64,000 bases of DNA from Galaxea fascicularis (lineage: Eukaryota > Cnidaria > Anthozoa > Scleractinia > Euphylliidae). Within the stretch, counting starts at the first letter, position 1. Every line of letters begins with the position of its first letter. The translations under genes and the position numbers were made by a program. The notes beneath the pieces are model-generated. The model saw only the letters and a program-made list of their open reading frames with translations. It was not told where the DNA came from and ran no database searches. Of this stretch, positions 14,401 to 22,804 are shown piece after piece. The stretch is taken from assembly GCA_948470475.1 (NCBI GenBank), contig OX419342.1, positions 10,212,618-10,276,617 of the forward strand, in the 5' to 3' direction.

Positions 14401-15400
14401 GTACCTCTTTTGGCAGCTGTTTTGAAATGATTGCAATAGTTTGTGCATGTCTGGTCATGGAAAGGGCTTTCTACCCCTTTGCTCTTTATGAGCAAGGACT
14501 GTTTTGATTGTACTCACTCGTGGCTTTAGGGACAGGTGTCGGACAGGTGTAGCTATAGCCTTGGTTTATGCGTATGTGCTTGGAGAACTTTCTTTATCCA
14601 TCGCCATTGCAATTGTCACTTGGTCACGTACAAGTTCACTTACCCTCAACTATTTTTCCAAGGTACGTGTTAAGTGTGTTTGTGAGTTTGTCTGTGCCAC
14701 AAGATTCTTCTGAAGCTTTTAACGCATACGTTTCACAAAGGGATGTGAAACCTACAAGCAATTAAGAAGAGGTTTAAGTAACGTAAAAATTGTTTATATG
14801 GTCCAGGAAGGTAGCAGCCTACGAAGGGTAAAAAATTCATCCGGTTTAACCCTGCGTGGTCAATTCTTTTTTCTAAGCCTGGGACAGGAAATTGATAAAC
14901 ACAATGCATATTGTCGTGGAATCTGGTGCTCCATGCTTTAATTATATCAATACTGTTAAATATGTTGAAATATAGATAAGTTAGACCAGATAATTTTTTT
15001 ATCAGCCTCCAACTAAAAGATGTAGGAAGTAAGCAAAAAAGTGAGGTGAGGGAATTTTTTTAGCTCTAAAATAAAGCTAAGCAAGGCATATTGTTATAGC
15101 AGTTATAACCTGCGATCAGGAATTTGGTAGTTATCTTTCCGCTCGCTAAAGTACGATTTCCCCCACCCCCACCCCCTCCTCCCCGCCCGCTATATTGCAT
15201 GGTTATAAGTCGCGTTGCTTATCAAATATATACCTGGCGCTCCTTACCGGAAATGTCGGCAAACATGCACACACCAACCACGCGATTGTCACGTGGCATG
15301 GCCTTTTTATGGTCACAGTTAATCACTATATCTGGAACATGGGTAAGCAGCTGACGCAATGCACTGTACTTATCTGTGTCTTGACCACTGGGTGGCTGAT
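1..15400 (-). CDS. ADCY10: soluble adenylyl cyclase (ADCY10-like), partial, 11 exons in window
   Basis: Converts ATP to cAMP; the family is soluble, and stimulated by bicarbonate and calcium. Exons in transcript order: 15400-15248, 14751-14644, 13408-13370, 7824-7469, 6958-6670, 6238-6153, 5321-5168, 5045-5014, 4478-4360, 1074-998, 24-1. All junctions are GT-AG and phases agree throughout, giving about 479 codons. C1 shows the metal-binding Asp in FADISGF, then GGDVLKFAGDALLALW with the second Asp and the Lys equivalent to human K95. C2 shows VNKVFSFDKG, FGLPGDK, SIGVTTG, RHEYTVIGRKVN. The first coding exon lies upstream of 15400 and was not found. The 3' part (rest of C2 and the long C-terminal region) is left of the window. 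The 5.5-kb intron at 7825-13369 is full of transposons. By alignment from memory, human R176 is replaced by Asn and M337 by Ser. Identity is secure; gene completeness is unknown. Confidence 0.93.
998..1074 (-). CDS. ADCY10: sAC exon J: C2 SIG / GHRDRHEY segment
   Basis: Encodes NESIGVTTGRAFCGVVGHRD then RHEYT, matching human SIGVASGIVFCGIVGH. A 150-bp hairpin element starts about 15 bases upstream of its acceptor. Confidence 0.95.
1090..1239. repeat. hairpin MITE in sAC intron
   Basis: Arms of about 55-70 bases containing cacacggcggccatattgtc face each other around a short GC-rich loop. The right arm has about 15 extra bases. It abuts the exon J acceptor region. A related element with the same ggccatgtt core lies at 59.87-60.01 kb. 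Confidence 0.8.
2087..2398. repeat. short inverted-repeat element, aagccgcg ends
   Basis: Ends read aagccgcggctaca and tgtagtcgcggctt, with subterminal repeats of gcgatggtgatg in opposite orientation. A partial relative starts near 20745. Confidence 0.7.
2395..3241. mobile_element. 839-bp TIR element flanked by TTAA
   Basis: TTAA at 2395-2398 and 3238-3241 brackets a terminal inverted repeat of about 35 bases beginning AGACCCATGACGGACC. The TTAA duplication is typical of Kolobok and piggyBac superfamilies; no transposase is recognised inside, so this is a non-autonomous copy. It abuts the previous element, so one inserted at the other's end. Confidence 0.75.
3307..4272. mobile_element. 966-bp element with 25-bp TIRs
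   Basis: TAGCCATTACCAGAAAT at the left end matches the reverse complement of the right end with two mismatches over 25 bases. No coding capacity recognised. Lies in the sAC intron between exons I and J. Confidence 0.65.
4360..4478 (-). CDS. ADCY10: sAC exon I: C2 core
   Basis: Encodes GCTFIVIFGLPGDKHEDDPA and then a helix ending HQVMEI. Human has GCSFLCVFGFPGE. Acceptor tggtag, donor gtgagt; ends two bases into a codon. Confidence 0.93.
5014..5045 (-). CDS. ADCY10: sAC exon H: 32-base microexon in C2
   Basis: Encodes GTVNKVFSFDK, equivalent to human INKVFMFDK. The Lys equivalent to K334 is kept; the Met known as M337 is Ser. Acceptor aaatcacag, donor gtaaac. Phase 1 in and 0 out join exons G and I exactly. 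Confidence 0.9.
5168..5321 (-). CDS. ADCY10: sAC exon G: first strand of C2
   Basis: Reads LEWLSEMRQVSVLFINMV, corresponding to human YLSELRPVTIVFVNLM. Followed by a helix ending ECSKRLR. Acceptor ctttgtag, donor gtatgg. Confidence 0.93.
5431..5480. repeat. (ATT)n microsatellite
   Basis: About 16 near-perfect ATT units immediately upstream of a dispersed 86-bp repeat that recurs at 61.34 kb. Confidence 0.95.
5492..5577 (+). repeat. 86-bp dispersed repeat, copy 1
   Basis: From tttttgataaacaattaagg to gaaaatgcaggttaa. A second copy at 61336-61420 differs at only a few positions; there it interrupts a transposon segment. Confidence 0.8.
5968..6022. repeat. (GAT)n microsatellite
   Basis: Imperfect GAT repeat with a few ATT and AAG units, in the sAC intron between exons F and G. 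Confidence 0.9.
6153..6238 (-). CDS. ADCY10: sAC exon F: linker before C2
   Basis: Encodes SKLNDQDIADLRAYVSKP, matching the human stretch that leads to the second catalytic domain. Acceptor ccctgtag, donor gtactg; phase 1 in, phase 0 out. Confidence 0.88.
6420..6620. repeat. repeat related to 8094-8421 element
   Basis: Shares ggaaaagtttcgcacgagag and about 180 further bases with the element at 8.1-8.4 kb, but adds gataatggagcgttgtgattgg. No clear TIR boundary seen here. Confidence 0.6.
6670..6958 (-). CDS. ADCY10: sAC exon E: C1-C2 linker
   Basis: Open for 96 codons between a poly-pyrimidine acceptor and donor gtagga. Contains APHVGTLLSRYHPHLKLP, in the position of the poorly conserved linker after C1. 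Ser-rich near its start and basic toward its end. Identity rests mainly on position and phase. Confidence 0.82.
7469..7824 (-). CDS. ADCY10: sAC exon D: C1 core
   Basis: The longest sAC exon here, 118 codons. It starts GDALLALW (second metal Asp), continues through a long helix and VKIALSIGKMQV, then SGPAVDDVNVAEKWAE. Human sAC has AVDDVRLAQ here, so the Arg known as R176 is Asn. Donor AGA/gtgagt. Confidence 0.95.
8094..8421. mobile_element. 328-bp TIR element
   Basis: GCCCATCACTAGGAGCGTAC at the left end matches the right end inverted with two mismatches. An internal fold at about 8225-8285 pairs cctttcttttgttctaaagtttc with its complement. Related copy at 6.4-6.6 kb. Confidence 0.65.
9266..9783. 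mobile_element. fold-back element, arms near 190 bp
   Basis: Begins GCGCTTTATTTTTCTCTTCC and ends with its complement; arms include acgacggcgacggcaacg and tcgcgattattccaatttg. Part of an arm recurs at 15572-15680. Confidence 0.8.
9873..10054. repeat. near-perfect palindrome
   Basis: About 80-base arms containing aacacgaggggttgcatg-type sequence centred at 9959 on ccctcgacttcgtctcggg. Only a few mismatches and one short insertion in the right arm; could extrude as a cruciform. Confidence 0.85.
10820..11030 (+). pseudogene. RecQ-like helicase N-terminal fragment 1
   Basis: The frame gives EEQKKCIAALLQKKDVLSLL, then PTGFGKSLIFQLYP with an intact Walker A motif (GFGKS), then VIIVSALNAI resembling helicase motif Ia. 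A start ATG at 10820 (MAAVSVK) is in another frame, one base off, so the reading is broken at an A-run. Only the N-terminal part of a superfamily 2 helicase is present. Lies on the strand opposite sAC, in its largest intron. Probably transposon cargo. Confidence 0.6.
12344..12523. repeat. 180-bp palindromic element
   Basis: AACGAAATTCGCAGAAA at the left pairs with the right end; arms of about 70 bases include gacagaaacttctgtcatctt. Confidence 0.85.
12599..12800 (+). pseudogene. RecQ-like helicase N-terminal fragment 2
   Basis: Reads VFLEKRDTFVCLPTNSGKS (Walker A with N and S where GYG or GFG is usual), then LNLQLAVHVAPR. A one-base shift then gives LVVDVSPLNSLIKNQVF, matching helicase motif Ia. 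The frameshift and stop codon mark it as dead. Second helicase fragment in the same sAC intron. Confidence 0.6.
12926..13154. mobile_element. MITE with gcctggttcacact ends
   Basis: Left agcctggttcacacttgcga and right agtgtgaaccaggcct form TIRs; both sides carry gacataatgacataac-like subterminal words in opposite orientation. Confidence 0.75.
13370..13408 (-). CDS. ADCY10: sAC exon C: 39-base microexon
   Basis: Encodes DILKYGGDVLKFAG between acceptor tttttag and donor gtatgg. It supplies the Lys equivalent to human K95, which contacts bicarbonate and substrate. It is too short for simple ORF calling and was found by looking for the missing GGD motif between exons B and D; both flanking phases fit. 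Confidence 0.92.
13581..14302. mobile_element. 714-bp TIR element flanked by TTAA
   Basis: TTAA at both ends brackets a perfect 17-base TIR, AGTGCCTATCACCCCTA. Inside is a second inverted pair (gtgacgtcaacccggtatct near 13750 and 14088) around an 82-codon ORF. Kolobok or piggyBac-type target site. Inserted in the sAC intron between exons B and C. Confidence 0.8.
13837..14085 (+). CDS. acidic N-terminal ORF inside TTAA element
   Basis: Eighty-two codons starting MADKMSESQSDSEISDYS, followed by SEYNYIPGYIHPVL. The Ser/Asp-rich opening and YIPGYIHP-type motif resemble the start of transposon-linked cnidarian proteins I recall, but no catalytic domain is present. It is most likely the first exon of a transposon gene retained in a deletion derivative. 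Function unknown. Confidence 0.3.
   Translation: MADKMSESQSDSEISDYSVDSEYNYIPGYIHPVLSTSLRLGTGITEERYSVKNYTFLHIWKGRTSPSHTPSRHISFYSVERR
14644..14751 (-). CDS. ADCY10: sAC exon B: C1 helix region
   Basis: Reads FTSLCETYALKASEE and later LTNTLNTYLGKIVE, matching the segment after the first metal-binding Asp in human sAC. Acceptor gcttgtag, donor gtaagt, 108 bases, phase 1 at both ends. Confidence 0.92.
15248..15400 (-). CDS. ADCY10: sAC exon A: start of C1 catalytic domain
   Basis: Acceptor follows a pyrimidine-rich tract ending ttgccttgcag; donor is G/gtaagg. It encodes QLLTHVPDIVI, then GVCMFADISG, whose Asp matches human D47, a metal ligand. It starts two bases into a codon and ends one base into a codon, so an upstream exon is required. 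The open frame extends upstream through the acceptor but has no ATG there. Confidence 0.93.
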
Positions 15401-15571
15401 CTGCAAGGCAACGCAAAAGACGATCGACAGATTTACTGAAGTACAACGCAATGTGAAATGAGAACGCAAAAAACGCATGGAAAGGAATGAACGCGACTTT
15501 TGGTGTTTAATTTTTAGTTCATTGGTCACTTCAAGTCGGTCTTTATATCTGCGCGTGACGTCGTCATTGTG

Positions 15572-15680
15572 CAACTTCTCGTTTTTGTAACTCTTTCGCG
15601 ATCACTCCAATTTGTTTAACGTGAAAAAATGCTGGCGAGCTGTCGGCCAGGATAAAAATTACTGCGAACGGTTTTAAAGT
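15572..15680. repeat. partial copy of 9.3-kb fold-back arm
   Basis: Shares gtaactctttcgcgat, ccaatttgtttaac and atgctggcgagctgtc with the arm at 9.36-9.43 kb; no facing arm recognised here. Confidence 0.7.
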
Positions 15681-16011
15681 AAACAAAACGAAAGAAAAAC
15701 TTGCCGTCATACGCTCACGTTCTCTCGTTTTACGTTGTTTTGCAGAGGCTAGGACGGCAAAGAAATGTACCAAAATGTAAAGTGCACGTGCAGAGCGATT
15801 GTTTTTGCTCATTAAGCCTATTATTTTGTAGCGTTCTTGTTGCCGCCGGCGTCGTCGTCGTTAGCTCTGTCTTCAAGTTGCTAAATTTGTGTAATGGTCT
15901 TTCAGAAATGTTCACTGATCTTTAGCTGTCAAATCATTTTTCTCTTTCCTATGCACATCTTTGTCAGCGCTTCTCGATCTTACTACGTTTTTAAGCTCGA
16001 ACCTAACACCC

Positions 16012-16081
16012 TAGCCTGCAAGCGCAGACTTACTTCTGAGAGAAGCGACAACCGGAAATACGTCTGCGCTCGCAGGCTACT
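16012..16081. repeat. hairpin of paired transposon ends
   Basis: ctagcctgcaagcgcagac pairs with gtctgcgctcgcaggcta across a short loop containing agaagcgacaaccggaaata. The same end sequence bounds the 60.1-62.1 kb element and forms another hairpin at 57.7 kb. Confidence 0.75.
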
Positions 16082-16944
16082 AACACCCCGGCCTCTTCGG
16101 TTTAGAAACGTTTTAAAATAATTCGGTGTGATGCAGCAATGTTATACGCGTCACTATACGTCATTTCTAAGACATTGTTACGTGGCGTGCCTGTGGCAGA
16201 CCACGTTATCAAAATCGGTTCGTTTTCTCTACAAATCTACCTTTTTTATAATTTTTTATTTTGTTTTGAATATTTGAAATGCTTTGTATTGTCCTTAAAG
16301 GGGCAGTGTCACGCTATTTGAGTCGTACTCTAAAAGGCCAAAAAACGCTTTTGCATCAACGGAAACCAAAAAATAGTGTTCAAAAATTTCGTTAACAAGA
16401 ACCATTAGTGCACTGAAACCGTTTTTTCTCATCTACATCTAAGGATGACTAGGATGGAAATGATTGAAACTTGAAAAAAGTGGCTAATTTTTTTTAAGTT
16501 TAGACACGCTGTATTCCAAAGGTTGTGTGTTAAAATTAACTTGAAGTTTTGTTTTTGGTTTGTCAGCAATGTTGTTACTTGTGAGTGACAATTTCCAGCC
16601 AGTTGTGGTCTAAAAAACGCAGAACTACCGTGACAGTAACTGCTAGTGACAGCCGCAAACAACCAATGAAAGTTATGTCAGTCATGGCTTGAAAGTATTT
16701 GTACTATGCGATTTGATTGGATCCGACGTGTAATCACATGCAAAACACTAAAACATTTACGGCATAGCCTGAAAGTATTTATACTCTACGATTTGATTTT
16801 GGTTCTGACGTGTCATCACGGACAAGGCATTAACGTGTAATCACGTGCAAGATAACATAACAAAAGTGAAATGATTGCGAAATTTTATCCGCATGTGACT
16901 CCAGCTTGCTGCAAGTCCCGCCAAGGGAGCACTTGAAAGGTAAG

Positions 16945-17612
16945 ATTGGCCATATTTATACTAGAAGACGGCTAAGTCGTCCAGATGGACGACCTTACCG
17001 GCAGACGGCCTTACGCTGAAACTTTGTTTGCCGCGCTAAGACCCTGGACTTGAGTTCTGTTTCGAACAGGTCGAAGGCGGGAAAAGTCAAATAGCTTCAA
17101 GTGTAGATAAGACTCAGTTGGAAATGGCGGCATTTTTTTTTCTGCTTCTGCAGCAGCTATCTAGAAAAAGAGTTCGACAGGATACAGAACAGCTCCAGTT
17201 CTGGGCAGCAAAGCTACGAAGAAGCGAGAGTCATATGTTTTTTAGTCAAATGAACAAAGAGATGGAAGAAGCACAGGTCTTTGCTCGATGTGGTGTTGAG
17301 TTCGAATGAAACGAAAAAGAGAGGCCAGAATGAGCCACGAGATGGCTCTTGGTGGGCATCTGGATATCGGAACTGGAATGATTTTGTGTTAAGGTCGTCT
17401 CGATAAGGTCGTCTCGTCCTTACGCTATAGGACACCAGACGTCCTTACGCGTTAAGGTCATCGATCAGATGCCCTTATTTCAGATGGCTAAGTCGTCGGA
17501 CGGCAAGGTCGTCTCCCCTTTTTCTCGAATTTAAACTGGACGACCTTAGCCGCCTTGGTGCGCTAAGGTCGTCTACCCGCTAAGGTCATCTCTAGTATAA
17601 ATACGGCCATTC
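16945..17612. mobile_element. TIR element built of GGTCGTC words
   Basis: Ends ttggccatatttatactaga and ctctagtataaatacggcca are inverted. The interior repeats gacgaccttaa/ggtcgtct many times in both orientations. The ends match those of the element at 60031-62376, whose interior words differ. Confidence 0.7.
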
Positions 17613-17776
17613 CTTCGGAAGATTGAATGTGAACCGGTGTAAATGTGTACCGTTCTACTTGTGAGCGGAACTGTGAATAATTGGATAGAGTGTGATCGAA
17701 GTAAAGCGTTTTAGGAATAAACAGTTAGCATTAAAATGTATCATCTTTCTTGTGGTGAATGTTATTTGTATAGGAA

Positions 17777-17928
17777 ATCGCACGACCTCGAGTACAATTT
17801 GGGATTAATAGGTACGAGTGATTTTGAAAGTTCTCAAAATTGCTCGAGCCTTTAGGCGAGTGTAATTTGAGAATTTTCGAAATCACGAGTATCTATTAAT
17901 CCCGAATTGTACAAGAAGATCGTGCGAT
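17777..17928. repeat. fold-back MITE
   Basis: atcgcacgacctcgagtacaa pairs with the right end; arms of about 65 bases around a centre near 17848. Confidence 0.8.
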
Positions 17929-18445
17929 CTTTTATTTATAGTACATTCAATAAAATTACGAACTTACGCGCCGTTGTCATGGAAACTTAATAGGTACTCC
18001 TACGGAGTACTATTTGGGATTAATTGTACTGCTCTCGACCAATCAGAATTGAGTACTTTTGTTGAGTGTACTATAAACATAAAAACACTTCGCGCGTTCC
18101 GCTTTTTGATCAAAGATGAACCGCATTGTTCTTTTCAAATAACCTGCAAGATTGAATTGCTCATTGAAATCTTTCAACACAGCTTCATTTGAAATCTACA
18201 ATTTTGATGACTGCTAGTTTAAACCAAATAAGGTGACCCGTTAGATTATTTGCTATTAATAAAAGTAGAAAACTCCACACGCAAAACTAGTCGCAGATAG
18301 CAACAACATCTCCCTGCAGTGAGCCATCAAACATAACCTTTCCATCAAAAAGTGCATCCCACGTAAACGCCATCAAGCGTCTTGTTAATTGTTACTTTTA
18401 CCACAATTGCTGGTAATCTCGCAATCTGATTGGCTAATTTCCCGT

Positions 18446-18607
18446 TGTCGATAAGAGTCTATACATCGCTGCTCGCGTCAACTTGTCACGCAATGCCTTT
18501 TTCATCTCTCGGCTCTGCAATAATTTTTTTTATTTTGATGCCGATATTGTGGCAAAAGAGCAAATCGAATGTGGTATAGCGTTGTCTGTACTCTTATCGA
18601 CAACGAT
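18446..18607. repeat. small inverted-repeat element
   Basis: cgttgtcgataagagt at the left recurs inverted as actcttatcgacaacg at the right, within a slightly larger inverted-repeat context. Confidence 0.6.
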
Positions 18608-18677
18608 ATTCGCCACGTGTTTCCCGCTACAGCGCGCCCATTCATTGGTTAGTTCATGGTCACATGTCTTCTAACAA

Positions 18678-18880
18678 TAGGGATCTTTAGATTTGAGTAC
18701 GAGTACGACTTTTCAAATTCTGTTCTAGTGCTTTAGATGATCACAAGTGACACCAATCTTGTTTCTACAATCTCAGGAACTACTGGTAAGTGATAAGGAA
18801 GAGTGAGGGTTCAGGGGAGGTGACTGGTGTGAAATTAGGAATTGGTACTCGTACTCGTACTCAAATCCAAAAGGTCCCTA
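18678..18880. repeat. 203-bp MITE
   Basis: TAGGGATCTTTAGATTTGAG and its inverted counterpart bound the element, with gagtacgagtacgag repeats next to each end. Confidence 0.75.
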
Positions 18881-19805
18881 ACGAAACTGTTTACCGCCAA
18901 ATGCCATCGAAAACTATGACGTCAAACGGGAAACAGTTCACTGTTACCCGCGAAATGTTGACCGCTGTTGAACATGATCAGAGTGTACAGTTGAAGGTGG
19001 CCTGATGTTGTCGCTGGAATTTCAGCGCGTTTTTCAAAGTATATTGCTTTTGTTTTCCACCGGTTTGATCCATTTGTTCTGCTATATAACGAATGGGGGA
19101 ACAGTGAATTTTGTTTCCCTCGAATCTCAAGAAACAAACTAAAAGTGTTAAATGATGGCTGAAACGTTTGATCGACTGTAAAACATTCATCCAGCAAAAG
19201 ACGTTTTGTCGAACAGCATCTAATATGGGGTACGGCAAAACGTTTCGATGAACCAACAAAATGCGTCAAAATGTGCCTGCCATATGAGTAGTTTCAACAC
19301 AGTTTGCAAAGCAACCCCTAAATGTAGCCGGATTACTGTTGTCTGTTCTTTTAATTTTTATTTTAATCACGAAAAGTTTGGGCCATATTTCAAATATATG
19401 TCTGTACAACACAAAACTAAAATATTCCTCCGAGGTCAGAAGCATCCTTGAATAAGACTAGAGACAATACCGTTTCCGTGGTAGCGGCGGCGCAATCCCC
19501 AACGAAAACTTTGTCTTCCTGTTCAAATAAAACCCCTCAAAAAGTATATAAACATATTTAAGGAAATATGTGTGCGTTCATGTTGTTCTTAATTATAATA
19601 CGCCGTTCAAACAATTGAAACTTACATGCAGTAGCAACACATGCGCGACAAACGGAAAGAGACGGTATGTACGGTGTACGATGGAGCTCATTACGATTTT
19701 ACGACAACTTGATTCTTTGAAACATAAAACTTGATTCTTTGAAACGCAAAGAAAGAAAACCCAGACCTAAACTGATTTCCGTTAATAATGAAGCTCTACC
19801 TATGT

Positions 19806-20428
19806 TAAGCCCCGGCCAAACGATCGCAACATTTTAACGCAACATATCCCAACATTGTTGGATCATGTTGCGACATGTTGCGGAAGAGCTGGCCAAACGC
19901 ACGCAACATCACGCAACAAACAGTCTACGCAATACTTTCAGCGAATATTTGTCCCAGACGTAAACATGGAGTATGTTCACCAGCGATTTCGCCTTTGGTG
20001 TTGCAAAGTTGTGGCATGTTCTCTAGTGCTGCTTGTAGAGGATGACGAGAGAGAGGTAAAAAGAGGAAAAACTAGGTTGCGGACCGAGAGAAGGCAGGAG
20101 AAGGGCTGTGCCGTTTCATTGAGTTTTTACACAATTCAAATTGCGCGCCACTTTCCGCCATGTTTACAAATGACGTTTTGAAAAAACAAATCGAGTTATT
20201 GCGCATGCCCAAACGCAACATTGTTGCACGAACCTGGCCAAACGACCACAACATCATGCAACATCCACAAATGTTGCGTGAAAAATTTGACCATTTTCAA
20301 ATTTGAGCCAACAACACGCAACATGTCACAACATGCCACAACAGGGTGGCCAAACGCGCGCAACATGTTGCGGCCAACAATGTTGGGATATGTTGCGCTG
20401 AAAGTTGCGATCGTTTGGCCGGGGCTTT
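19806..20428. mobile_element. TIR element built of CAACATGTTGCG words
   Basis: Ends taagccccggccaaacgatc and gatcgtttggccggggctt are near-perfect inverted repeats of more than 50 bases. The interior carries many copies of gcaacat/atgttgc and ggccaaacg in both orientations. No transposase. Confidence 0.8.
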
Positions 20429-20741
20429 ACGTTTTTAACGCGCATAAATCGCCGTACAACAAATTACAGAAGGTTTGCGGTATCAAATGTCAAACCACCT
20501 ATGCTCTCACCTGAACTCCTGCGTGGAGAAAGCGTTTTTGCTTCTTCGTTGCTCATGAGAAAAAACCTTGCGGTGCAATCTACATACTTCTATGATTGAC
20601 CGCAAATTTGAAGCGCAGGATATTTCAGTTTGGTTTGCGAACGATTATGTCACAAACCGTTAGAGATGACGAGTCTGCTCGCAACGTTTTGTGTTCGTGC
20701 TAAAGAATTGAAAAAGCGCGCGCAAATATGAGTGTTTCGCT

Positions 20742-20790
20742 ATTAAAGCCGCGACTACACAAACAATTGTTTGCTTGCGATCACAGGGGG
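20742..20790. repeat. partial end of aagccgcg element
   Basis: ttaaagccgcgactacac with acaattgtttgcttgcgat resembles the end of the 2.1-2.4 kb element; no second end recognised. Confidence 0.5.
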
Positions 20791-22090
20791 CCCATGCACA
20801 ACTTAGAGTTGAGAAAAAATAATAATAACATGGAATTATTAGCATATGTTGATGGTTTTCTTTAGTCTTCATGGGCATATAGTTTGATATTTATGCGACG
20901 GCACTGTAGTCGTGCGAGGAGCCAGTTTTGCGCGCGAGCGCCTTGAGCTTTATATCCTGCGAGCAGTTGGTTTCTCCTGCGCTTCCCGAGAGAGAAATCA
21001 CTGCGACCAAAAGTAAAGCGGGCTCTGGGGACGAGATTGCGTTTTGGGCGAGCCCGTTGTGCAAAGATCAAACGGTGGCGACCAAGGTGAGAAATTCCTC
21101 TAGCTGCGACCGGGTTTAGGGTGAATCTTTGTATACCGTTCTTGAGGGATTAAAATCCCCAGGAGTATCAAAGCTAGGACAAGACTGTACTATTTTTCGA
21201 GGGCGGTTGTTCTAGTTTTCGATCTTTCGGGCTGTCTATTGCAAGTCACTTGATGTTGAATGCCGCTCCATAACTCTTCGTGGGTGTGCTGTACTTCGCT
21301 CGAAATTCTATCTGTTGTGCTTTCAGCACAGTTCTTTTACTTCTGACGACTGCCAATCTCCATATAAACAGGTTTATTTATTTTCACACTGGAGACGGAT
21401 AATCTGTCATAATGTGAAACCGGATCGTTGTTCATTTTGAATGAATAAATGCACCAGCCTTTATCACTTAGCAACCAAAACCGCCATGCTACACAGGCTA
21501 CCGTGTGATATGGTAGGTGAACGTTAATATGCTCTGGGAAGCTCTGGGCGAGACAGAGAGGTCGAGTAGGAGAAGACCCTGGGAACGAGGTTGAAAATTG
21601 ACAAGGGAGGCAACTCCAGTCACGAAACATTTTGGACACACTCTGTAAAATAGATTTGAACTCTTGACTTCTTCGGCGCTATGCAACCAAATTCGAAATA
21701 CTGAATACTCTCACCTGTCAGAATCTCGGAAAGAAATAATTTGGGAGTAGAATTTTAGCTTACTTTTCGATGTTTTGCGCGGTGATTGTTTTTGCAACAG
21801 CTGCGGCCAGTTATATTACCTTTGCACAGTCGTGACCGGTTTATGCGCCATCACTACCGAAATGCTACCTCTCCCTTCCTCACAGAGATGTTATGCGCGA
21901 GAGCTGAAAACAGTTAAATTTCAGCTTATTTGTCGCGCAAAAATTTTCACCCACAAGTTAAAGCGCTTACAAAATTCCTCACAAGCAAGAGTTTGCTAAC
22001 AATTCTGATTTCTGGTCTCGTTCAATTTGCGCCTGAGGATGCAGCGTTCACTGTTTGTCATGTTAGTCAACCTAATCAGTTGACTTTACC

Positions 22091-22524
22091 GTGAGCACAT
22101 TGCCTGATTTCATACCGTGAAGGACTAGGTACGAGTTTGTAAATTATGGGATTAGCAACTATTGATCCACATGGTCAGAAAGAGCACACCGAGATTCACA
22201 AATCCTCAAGTTAGGTGTTAATCGGGCTAGTTTTGACTAAGATACAGGCATTTAAAAACGTAAAAAATTTACAAAGAAATGTATGGAAATCCGGACAAAT
22301 CACACAAATCCGGACTTTTGTCCGGATTTCCATACATTTCTTCGTAATTTTTTACGTTTTTAAATGCCTGTATCTCAGTCAAAACTAGCCCGATTAACAC
22401 CTAACTTGAGGATTTGTGAATCTCGGTGTGCTCTTTCTGACCATGTGGATCAATAGTTGCTAATCCCATAATTTACAGACTCGTACCTAGTCCTTCACGG
22501 TATGAAATCAGGCAATGGGCTCAC
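22091..22524. repeat. 434-bp near-perfect palindrome upstream of FH
   Basis: Two arms of about 208 bases, from gtgagcacattgcctgattt to aaatccggacaaa, face each other across a short spacer with very few mismatches. The right arm ends about 170 bp before the FH start codon, inside or beside its promoter. No target duplication seen. Confidence 0.9.
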
Positions 22525-22696
22525 TGTATATGCTGAGCGGCCGCAGATCGCCGCAGATACGATCCCAAACATTCTCTTTGTCACGTCCCATCCCCTAACA
22601 AACCCAATTTTATGCTACCGCGTTCCTTACCGCTGGTCACCTGAAGCCATTTTCGCCCGAAAGGCCCGTAAAGCATAAACATATCCTCGTTGGAGC

Positions 22697-22804
22697 ATGG
22701 CGTTCAGGCTTGCTGGTGTGTTACGGTCATTTAGCAGAAATCCTCGAGTGTCTCTTCACCGCCAGAAACTTTGCTGGAGTTCTGTGATATTATCTCGAGC
22801 AATG
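22697..22804 (+). CDS. FH: FH exon 1: start and targeting presequence
   Basis: Thirty-six codons, many Arg, no Asp or Glu, typical of a mitochondrial presequence. Donor ATG/gtacgt. Cleavage site not predicted. Confidence 0.9.

Larger units (their letters stand above)
15401..22696. other. gap between sAC exon A and FH: no protein exon recognised
   Basis: The first sAC exon and its promoter should lie here or further right but I could not find them. The stretch holds the elements listed separately. Stretches 16.1-16.3, 18.9-19.8 and 20.8-22.0 kb show nothing I can name beyond a CpG-rich patch near 20.9-21.1 kb. Near 16683-16821 a unit of about 60-80 bases (gaaagtattt...gatttgatt...gacgtgt) is duplicated in tandem. 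Confidence 0.6.

Noticed and set aside
18922..19269. Overlapping minus-strand ORFs of 93-115 codons
   Set aside because: Two frames open at once, no domain, no splice context with sAC exon A.
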